Shown: piece after piece, positions 58,386 through 64,000 of the stretch
Layout: every line of letters starts with the position of its first letter
How positions within the stretch are numbered: position 1 is the stretch's first letter
Source: LGRD01 sp031415135
GTDB lineage: Bacteria; Pseudomonadota; Gammaproteobacteria; Burkholderiales; Burkholderiaceae_C
Direction of reading: 5' to 3'
DNA length: 64,000 nucleotides
NCBI GenBank assembly: GCA_031415135.1
Contig: JANORB010000078.1
Location: 1 to 64,000, forward strand
Notes under the pieces: generated by a model
Told to the model about the DNA's origin: nothing
Database searches by the model: none
What the model saw: only the letters and a program-made list of their open reading frames with translations
Program-made: the position numbers and the translations under genes

Positions 58386-60995
58386 CAGCGGTCGCCCAAC
58401 GCCATGAGCGAGGACACGGGGGCTGGTGCGCAACCGGCTCCAACCCATCAGGCCATTGATCACGATATTGGCGTGGTCCTGAAGCCGCTGTCGAAGCCCG
58501 AACTGGGCGAGATCCGCATCGTCGACGGCGTGTTCGCCGTGGGGCGCAACGAGCCGCCGTTTGCACACCACGGGCAGGACGTGCTGGCGATGCTGTCGCG
58601 CCGGCACGCCAGGGTCTTCCGCGAAAACGGTGCCGTCTACCTGGCCGACCTGGGCAGCCGAAACGGCACGACGATCAACCGCATCACGATCGAGCAGACG
58701 CCGCAGCAACTGCAAGACGGCGACGAGATTGCCTTCGGCGGCGTGCTGGCGTACCGCGTGCAGATCACCCCGCGCGCCCAGAAGATGCGGCCGGCGAGTG
58801 GCCTCACGCTCACGCTGACGCCCGAGTCGGCCGACTCGGGCCTGGACACCATCGTCGTCACGCGCTTTCCGTTCCTGGTGAGCAAGGCCGATGCCCTGTT
58901 CTCCCGCTACCAGGCGGCGCATGCCCGGCAGGTGAGTTATCTGTCGCGCCGGCAGGCGCACGTGTTCCAAAAAGGCGGCGACGTCTGCATCGAAGACCTC
59001 GCCAGCACCAACGGCACCTTCGTCGATGGCCTGCGCTTGCAGGAGCACGCGGTGCCGCTGCAAGACGGCGTGCTGGTCGCATTCGGCGGCGATCACTTCA
59101 CCTATCGAGTGGGCATTGCGAAGGAACCCCAGACCGAGCCAGCGCCGGCGGGCCCGCGCACCACGCCAACGCCCGCGCACACACCCACGCCCACGCCGAC
59201 CCACACATCGGCCCAGGCCCGCCCGTCTGCCGCGCCACAACCCACGCCACCCGCCGCGCCGGACAAGACGACCTTCGTCGTCGCCCCAACCTCGTTCCTC
59301 GACATCTTTTGCATCGACCAGGCGGCTAGCGACACCGAGTCTCCAAGTGGCGCGATCGCACCCGCCGCCGCTGCCGCGTCGGCCACGGCGGAAAAAGAGC
59401 CCGCCGCCAAGCGCCGGCCGCGCGGGCGGGTGCTGCTGTTGTTGTCTGAACTCTCGACGCTCATCGCCAGCGATGAGCCCGAGGGGTCGCGCCGGGGTTG
59501 GTGGAAGGCGGCCGCGCTGGTGGCCGTGCTGGGCGGGCTCGCGTTGGCGGCCACGCTCTGGGGCGCCGACGAGCGCGAGTTGAAGAACGCGGTGCGGCGC
59601 GGCGACCACACGCAGGCCTCGGTGCTGGCGGACCGGCTGCTTGAACAGCGTGCCGACGACGTCGACCTGAGGGCGCTGGCCACCGAAGCCGCGTTGAAGG
59701 CCCATGTGCCGCCCTGGCTGGCGAAACTGCAGGCACGCGACTTCGACGCTGCCCAGGCCGCCCTCGGCGCCCTGTCCGAACTCGGTGTTCGCAACCCCGA
59801 TCTGCGCCCCCTGGTGGGCGAGCTGGCGTGGCTGGGCCATCTCGAACGCCTGGTCAGCGCCCGGGGCGGGCCGGACGCACCGATCCGCATCTACGCCGAC
59901 GAAGACGGCATCGAGGCACTGATGGCGCGGTGGAACGACAACACCAGCGAGCACCAGCGCGCCTTGGCCCGGGTCGCGGCGCACGTACCGCAGTTCAGCG
60001 GCCCGTACAGCGAAGCGCTCACCCATCTGCGCAAGCTGCAAAGCGAGGCCACGGTGTATCTGGCAGCGATCGAAAGGCTGAAGGCCGGCATAGCCACCGA
60101 GCTGAGGCGCGACAACCCCGAGGCGCTGGTCCCCGTGCTGCGAGAGGCCGCGGAGAAGTACCCGCGCCTCGGCGGGCTCGACGGCGTGCGCGCGGATCTG
60201 GCGCGCTACATCGAGATTCGGCGCGAAGCGCGCAACCGTCAGTCCGGCCGCCTGTTTGCGCTGCAACTGAAGGCGCGCTTCACGACGCCGCCGTTTCAGC
60301 TGAGCTATGACACGCTGGCGGCGAGCGGGCAGCTTCCATCGGCCGACCTGGTGCGGCAGTACGAAGCCGCCACCCAGGCCTGGAAAGACGGCCAGGCCAG
60401 CCAGGCGCTGGCCGGCCTGCAGAAGATGGTGGCGGGCCCGTGGGCCGAGGCGGCCACAAAAGCGCTGGAGCGCAAACAAGCCGTCGTGGCGCGCTTTGCA
60501 GTGCTGCAGCAGGCGCGTACAACCAGCGCCACCAGCGGCGCCACCGGCGGCTATGTGGAACAACTGCTGGCGTTCCGCGAATCGCTCGATGCCGACGAAG
60601 ACCTCCACTTCGTGCGCGCCACCCAGGCCGACCTGGAGCTGCACAAAGACCGGGTGGTGGCACGCGCGCAGGACGACCTGAACCGTGCGCGCGCGCTGTG
60701 GCAGGAGTATCGGAACAGCGGCGCCATCGACGCCTCGCAGCGCATCGAAACGACGGTCTCGAACCCGTTCCGAACCCGCGCCCGCCTGCTGTCCGAGGCC
60801 AGCCGGTACGCGCAGCAAGGCACGCTGATCTACGCGCAGGTGGACGCGGCCGGAGCCGAGCGCTGGGCCGCGGTCCGCGACGAGATCAATGCGGAAGCCA
60901 AGGCGCAGCGCAGCGCCCTGCAAGACCTGCGCAACGTGCTCGAGCCGGCGCTGTTGAAGTCCAAGCTGGCACTGCTGGGAGAGCCGGGCCCATGA
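58356..60995 (+). CDS. Two-FHA-domain single-pass membrane protein of the export operon
   Basis: An 879-residue protein. FHA domain 1 (about 40-138) keeps AVGRN, LSRRHARVF and LGSRNGT; FHA domain 2 (about 165-253) keeps LSRRQAHVF and STNGTFVDG, although its first motif is VSK rather than a Gly-Arg pair. A Pro/Thr linker (PTPTPTHT region, 268-285) and a second, Ala-rich one precede a membrane helix at about 382-402. Residues 405-879 are helix- and TPR-like, and probably periplasmic. FHA domains bind phosphothreonine peptides, so export may be controlled by a Ser/Thr kinase, which is not in this window. Two bases separate it from the channel gene. Start choice is uncertain between 58356, 58371 and 58404. 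Confidence 0.75.
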   Translation: MHATDMHATDQRSPNAMSEDTGAGAQPAPTHQAIDHDIGVVLKPLSKPELGEIRIVDGVFAVGRNEPPFAHHGQDVLAMLSRRHARVFRENGAVYLADLGSRNGTTINRITIEQTPQQLQDGDEIAFGGVLAYRVQITPRAQKMRPASGLTLTLTPESADSGLDTIVVTRFPFLVSKADALFSRYQAAHARQVSYLSRRQAHVFQKGGDVCIEDLASTNGTFVDGLRLQEHAVPLQDGVLVAFGGDHFTYRVGIAKEPQTEPAPAGPRTTPTPAHTPTPTPTHTSAQARPSAAPQPTPPAAPDKTTFVVAPTSFLDIFCIDQAASDTESPSGAIAPAAAAASATAEKEPAAKRRPRGRVLLLLSELSTLIASDEPEGSRRGWWKAAALVAVLGGLALAATLWGADERELKNAVRRGDHTQASVLADRLLEQRADDVDLRALATEAALKAHVPPWLAKLQARDFDAAQAALGALSELGVRNPDLRPLVGELAWLGHLERLVSARGGPDAPIRIYADEDGIEALMARWNDNTSEHQRALARVAAHVPQFSGPYSEALTHLRKLQSEATVYLAAIERLKAGIATELRRDNPEALVPVLREAAEKYPRLGGLDGVRADLARYIEIRREARNRQSGRLFALQLKARFTTPPFQLSYDTLAASGQLPSADLVRQYEAATQAWKDGQASQALAGLQKMVAGPWAEAATKALERKQAVVARFAVLQQARTTSATSGATGGYVEQLLAFRESLDADEDLHFVRATQADLELHKDRVVARAQDDLNRARALWQEYRNSGAIDASQRIETTVSNPFRTRARLLSEASRYAQQGTLIYAQVDAAGAERWAAVRDEINAEAKAQRSALQDLRNVLEPALLKSKLALLGEPGP

Positions 60996-61135
60996 GACTC
61001 ACCGCGTCGAATCCGAACCTGCGGGCCGAGCGCCGGGCCGCTCCCAAGCCGGCCCGCATCCCGAGGGCCACGAAGGGGCTCCATGTGGCCCCTGGGGATC
61101 GGCCGACGTACCCGTCGGCCGAGGGGCCAACATGA
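60992..61135 (+). CDS. 47-residue Pro/Arg-rich peptide, candidate export substrate
   Basis: A 47-codon open frame between the FHA and HlyD-like genes. Its ATG overlaps the FHA stop (ATGA) and its own TGA overlaps the HlyD ATG (ATGA), so it is coupled on both sides. The peptide has eight Pro and seven Arg, no cysteine and no hydrophobic segment: MRLTASNPNLRAERRAAPK begins it and RPTYPSAEGPT ends it. There is no double-glycine leader. Codon use includes AGA and AGG and is slightly less G/C-biased than its neighbours. In an export operon with a prolyl isomerase it is an attractive substrate candidate, but it could also be a chance frame that spaces the two genes. Confidence 0.4.
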   Translation: MRLTASNPNLRAERRAAPKPARIPRATKGLHVAPGDRPTYPSAEGPT

Positions 61136-62505
61136 CGCCCGTCCACCGCCTCGTTCCGCTGGCCGACGCGCTGCGCGACCACAGCACCGAGGGCATCGCG
61201 ATCCTGACCTCGGAACCCTGGCGTGTGCTGCACGCCGTGATCTACACGATGATCGCGCTGGTGCTGGTGGCACTGGCCTGGTCGTTCATCGGGCGGGCCG
61301 ACGTGATCGTGACGGCCCAAGGCACGCTGGTGCCCGCCTCCGACGTCAGGCGCTTTTACGCGCCGGTCGACGGCGAACTGGTCAACCTCTACGTCGCCGA
61401 GGGTCAGCCGGTGTCCAAGGGCGACGTGCTGGCCCGGCTCAATGCCCGCGGCGCCATCGAGGCTGCGGCCAGCGCCCAGCAGGCCCAGTTGAAGCTGGAC
61501 AACGCAGAGCGGGAGTGGCGCCAGTTCCCGGACAAGAAGGCGCTGCTGGAGCGCAAGGCGGCAACACTTCGGCAGGCGATGGAGCTTGAAGAGCAGCAAC
61601 ACCAGAAGCGGATCGCGCTCGGGACCAGCCGGCTGGTGGAAGGGCAGCGGGCGCAGGCCAGCGAGGCGCGCACCAACGTCGAAGACGCTCGCCGCGCGCG
61701 CGATGCGGCCAAGGCCGAAGCCGACAAGTTCGAGCGCGTGTTTGCGGTGCCCGGCGGCGGCGGGGTGTCGCAACTGCAGGTCGACAGCAAGCGCAACACA
61801 CTGCTCGCGGCCGAGAATGCCTACCGGGTGGCCCAGTCGCGGGTCGGTGAACTGGGCGCCCGGCAGAGCCAGGATCTTTCGCAGGCCCAGGCCCAGGTCG
61901 AAACCAGCGGCGAACAACTCAAGAAGCTTCGGCTGGAATACGAGGCCGCCGCCAGCGAACTCGCCAATGCCGAAGAGAAGCTGCGGCTGCAGTTGCAGGC
62001 CGCGCGCGTCGAGGCCGACGCGGCAACCCGGATTCGCTTCGACAACATCGACAAGGACAACTTCCTCCAGATCGTGGCGCCGGCCTCCGGCGTCATCACC
62101 GACCTCACGTCCACCCAGCCCGGCGACAAGATCCAGGCCAACACGCCGCTGGGCGGCATTGCGCCGAGCAACTCACGCTCTGTGGTCAAGGTCGAGGTGG
62201 CCGAGCAAGACCGCGCCTTCTTGCGCGAGGGCCTGCCGGTCAAGCTGAAGTTCAGCGCCTTTCCCTACCAGCGCTACGGGCTCATCAACGGCACGCTGGA
62301 ATCCATCTCTCCGGCCACCAAGGCATCGCAGCAGACCAAGCAGCCGGTGTACGAAGCGCGCGTCTCGCTGGAGCGCGACCACTATCTCGTGGCCGACATC
62401 AAGTACCCGATCCGCTACGGCATGACGGCGACGGTCGAGGTCGTGGTGCGCGCGCGCCGCTTGATCGACATTGCGCTGGACCCGTTCCGACAGATCGGCG
62501 GATGA
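61132..62505 (+). CDS. HlyD-family membrane-fusion adaptor
   Basis: A 457-residue adaptor. Membrane helix at about 33-54, then a lipoyl-like half (AQGTLVPASDVRRFYAPVDG, VAEGQPVSKGDVLARL), a long coiled-coil hairpin (about 110-300), the second lipoyl half (QIVAPASGVITDL), and a beta-barrel part with VEVAEQDRAFLREG. The C-terminus YGMTATVEVVVRARRL is typical of type I secretion adaptors. It bridges the ABC transporter with the outer-membrane channel. GAGGGG lies before the ATG. Confidence 0.9.
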   Translation: MTPVHRLVPLADALRDHSTEGIAILTSEPWRVLHAVIYTMIALVLVALAWSFIGRADVIVTAQGTLVPASDVRRFYAPVDGELVNLYVAEGQPVSKGDVLARLNARGAIEAAASAQQAQLKLDNAEREWRQFPDKKALLERKAATLRQAMELEEQQHQKRIALGTSRLVEGQRAQASEARTNVEDARRARDAAKAEADKFERVFAVPGGGGVSQLQVDSKRNTLLAAENAYRVAQSRVGELGARQSQDLSQAQAQVETSGEQLKKLRLEYEAAASELANAEEKLRLQLQAARVEADAATRIRFDNIDKDNFLQIVAPASGVITDLTSTQPGDKIQANTPLGGIAPSNSRSVVKVEVAEQDRAFLREGLPVKLKFSAFPYQRYGLINGTLESISPATKASQQTKQPVYEARVSLERDHYLVADIKYPIRYGMTATVEVVVRARRLIDIALDPFRQIGG

Positions 62506-62542
62506 ACGACCCTGTCCTCTTGACTGCAAAGGAGCCAACCCC

Positions 62543-63295
62543 ATGACCCCCATCGTGAAGATCGACGGCCACGCCATCGACGTGGACGAGTTCCTGCGGA
62601 ACCTGAAGCTGAGCGGCAAGTACGACGGGCTCGTCGAGCAACTCGTGACGGAGCGGCTCACCGTGCTGGCCGCCAGGAAGCAAGGCATCACCGTGTCGGA
62701 GCAGGAAGTGCAAGAGCGCGCCGACCAGTTTCGCCGCGTGCGCAGCTTGCACCGCACGTCCGACACCAACAAATACCTCGACGCGCAGCGGGTCAGCCTG
62801 GACGAGTTCGAGGCCTTCATCACCGACAGCCTGGTTCAGGAAAAGATGATGCACAAGGTCTGCGGCGACTCGGCGGTGCAGGGCTACTTCAAGTTGAACT
62901 CGCCCCGCTTCGACAGCATCGAGGTGAGCCACATCGTGCTGGACGCCGAAGGCAAGGCCAAGGAGATGATCGCGGTGCTGCGCGACGACCCGGACAGCTT
63001 CGTCGAGATGGCGCGCGAGCACTCGATCGCCGACAGCCGCGAGCGCGCCGGCTCGCTCGGCAAGGTGCAGCGCGGGTCGCTGCGCAGCGATGTCGAGGCC
63101 AAGCTGTTCAATGCCGCCGCCGGCGACCTGCTCGGGCCGTTCGCGTCGGCGGACCGCTCGGCGTTCGAGATCTTCCGGCTGGACGCAAAGCATGCGGCCC
63201 GGCTCGACGACGACACGACCACCGAGGTGCGGCGCCTGCTTCGCGAAGCCTGGTTGCGAGCCCAGGCGCAGGAACATCGCGTCGAAGCGGGTTAG
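62543..63295 (+). CDS. Parvulin-type peptidylprolyl isomerase without signal peptide
   Basis: A 250-residue parvulin. A SurA/PrsA-like N-terminal helical region (VDEFLRNLKLSGKYDGLVEQ) is followed at about 120-220 by a rotamase domain: VSHIVLDAEGKAKEMIAVL, FVEMAREHSIADSRERAGSLG and LFNAAAGDLLGPF. No signal peptide or membrane helix is present, so unlike SurA it should act in the cytoplasm. AAAGGAG precedes the ATG. Parvulins next to HlyD and cNMP-domain ABC transporters are known in some peptide export loci, where a role in substrate handling is presumed. Confidence 0.85.
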   Translation: MTPIVKIDGHAIDVDEFLRNLKLSGKYDGLVEQLVTERLTVLAARKQGITVSEQEVQERADQFRRVRSLHRTSDTNKYLDAQRVSLDEFEAFITDSLVQEKMMHKVCGDSAVQGYFKLNSPRFDSIEVSHIVLDAEGKAKEMIAVLRDDPDSFVEMAREHSIADSRERAGSLGKVQRGSLRSDVEAKLFNAAAGDLLGPFASADRSAFEIFRLDAKHAARLDDDTTTEVRRLLREAWLRAQAQEHRVEAG

Positions 63296-63333
63296 GCCAA
63301 GCCGCCACCCAACTGCCACACGCCAAGGCACCC

Positions 63334-64000
63334 ATGAGCACTCCAGAGACGAAGTCGCGCGCCGAATTCCTGGCCTCGATCGACCTGCTGTCGGCGCTGA
63401 CGCGCAACGATCTGGACCGGTTGGCAGAAGCCGCGCAGTCGCGCCTGCTGGCGTTCGGTGACACCGTGTGCAGCGCCGGTGACGCCGCCGAGGGCCTGTT
63501 CGTCGTCAAGTCCGGCTCGATCCGCGTGTTCGTCGAGGAGGGCGGCAAAGAGGTGAGCCTGGGCGTGCGCAAGGCCGGCGACGTGTTTGCCGAAATCGTG
63601 ATGCTGCGCGAGTACCGGCACGAATCGTCGGTGCGCGCCTCGGGCAAGACCGAGCTGCTGTTCATTCCGCGCAGCGTGATCGCGCCGATGATTGCCGCCA
63701 ACCCGGCGGCGCGCGCGTTCGTGGCCGGCCGAGTGGCGATCGGCTCGGCGGGCGGCTTGATCAGCCAGTGGTTCGACCTGCGCGGCAAGGTCGACCAAGG
63801 CGAGCTCGACGAGCTGATCCGCAGCGTCGGCGCCAAGCAGGTCAGCGCCGGACGGGAGATCCTGAAGCAGGACTCGCGCGAAGACCGCCGGCTGTACGTG
63901 GTGCGCCACGGCGAGGTGCGCCTGGTGCGCTTTGAGGACGGCACCGACTACACGCTCGCCACGCTGCGCCAGGGCGACACGTTCGGCGAGAAAGCCTGCC
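63334..64000 (+). CDS. Tandem cyclic-nucleotide-binding-domain protein, N-terminal part (runs off window)
   Basis: The frame is open from the ATG at 63334 to the window end (222 codons visible). Residues about 15-135 form one cNMP-binding beta roll (CSAGDAAEGLFVVKSGSIRV, AGDVFAEIVML) and residues about 155-222 begin a second (LYVVRHGEVRLVRFEDG, GDTFGEKA). There is no DNA-binding region yet. The position after adaptor and parvulin suggests the N-terminus of a cNMP-peptidase-ABC transporter, as in HetC-like or similar exporters. That part lies outside the window and is inference. Confidence 0.7.
   Translation, partial: MSTPETKSRAEFLASIDLLSALTRNDLDRLAEAAQSRLLAFGDTVCSAGDAAEGLFVVKSGSIRVFVEEGGKEVSLGVRKAGDVFAEIVMLREYRHESSVRASGKTELLFIPRSVIAPMIAANPAARAFVAGRVAIGSAGGLISQWFDLRGKVDQGELDELIRSVGAKQVSAGREILKQDSREDRRLYVVRHGEVRLVRFEDGTDYTLATLRQGDTFGEKAC

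Noticed and set aside
58290..60923. Long minus-strand open frame opposite the FHA gene
   Set aside because: No recognisable domain and unbalanced composition; the plus strand has clear FHA motifs and a membrane helix.

Overview
The window reads as chromosomal DNA of a high-GC betaproteobacterium, most likely a member of Burkholderiales from the Rubrivivax/Leptothrix/Ideonella neighbourhood. The inference rests on strong G/C bias at third codon positions and on family-typical neighbourhoods: an ActP/DUF485/DUF294 locus, a symporter-kinase/response regulator/exonuclease locus, a leucine-degradation (liu) cluster and a DUF3482/DUF2868 pair. No rRNA, tRNA, CRISPR array, transposase or phage gene was seen. 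Genus assignment is inference only.

Layout. 1-3.7 kb: a truncated XRE regulator, a decayed hydrolase, an orphan NarX-like histidine kinase and a sorted cytochrome-like protein. 3.7-9.2 kb: a coupled minus-strand operon of symporter-type sensor kinase, response regulator and a membrane protein that fuses a dead kinase to a DEDDh exonuclease. 9.3-18 kb: MAPEG protein, glyA paralogue, Xre/RES toxin-antitoxin pair, a secreted protein of unknown role, a TIR-pseudokinase-globin protein, flavoprotein, nudC and a CRP-like regulator. 18-24.3 kb: a probable four-gene operon of LuxR regulator, class III cyclase with TPRs, PAP2/haloperoxidase-like enzyme with a (FQG)10 N-terminus, and cytoplasmic subtilisin. 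24.6-28.7 kb: three exported proteins and hicAB. 28.8-37 kb: a TelA/XpaC-like/VWA-solute-binding/solute-binding operon, a DUF294 nucleotidyltransferase and actP-DUF485.

37-49.4 kb: branched-chain (leucine/isovalerate) catabolism on the minus strand, with liuB, an acyl-CoA dehydrogenase, liuC, liuD and HMG-CoA lyase. A vapBC module lies inside it, and a perfect 16-bp palindrome precedes liuB. 49.4-56.7 kb: trkH-trkA potassium uptake, the DUF3482/DUF2868 GTPase pair and two HAD hydrolases.

56.8-64 kb: an apparently complete but undescribed-looking type I export operon. In order it holds an outer-membrane factor lipoprotein, a two-FHA-domain single-pass membrane protein, a 47-codon open frame overlapping both neighbours by ATGA, an HlyD-like adaptor, a parvulin without signal peptide, and the start of a protein with two cyclic-nucleotide-binding domains that runs off the window.

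The two most interesting items are the TIR-pseudokinase-globin protein (13378-15243), whose globin part retains the haem-binding histidines, and the FHA/parvulin/cNMP export operon with its candidate small peptide. The FQG-repeat PAP2 operon is third. All functional claims are read from sequence by eye; no database search was possible.
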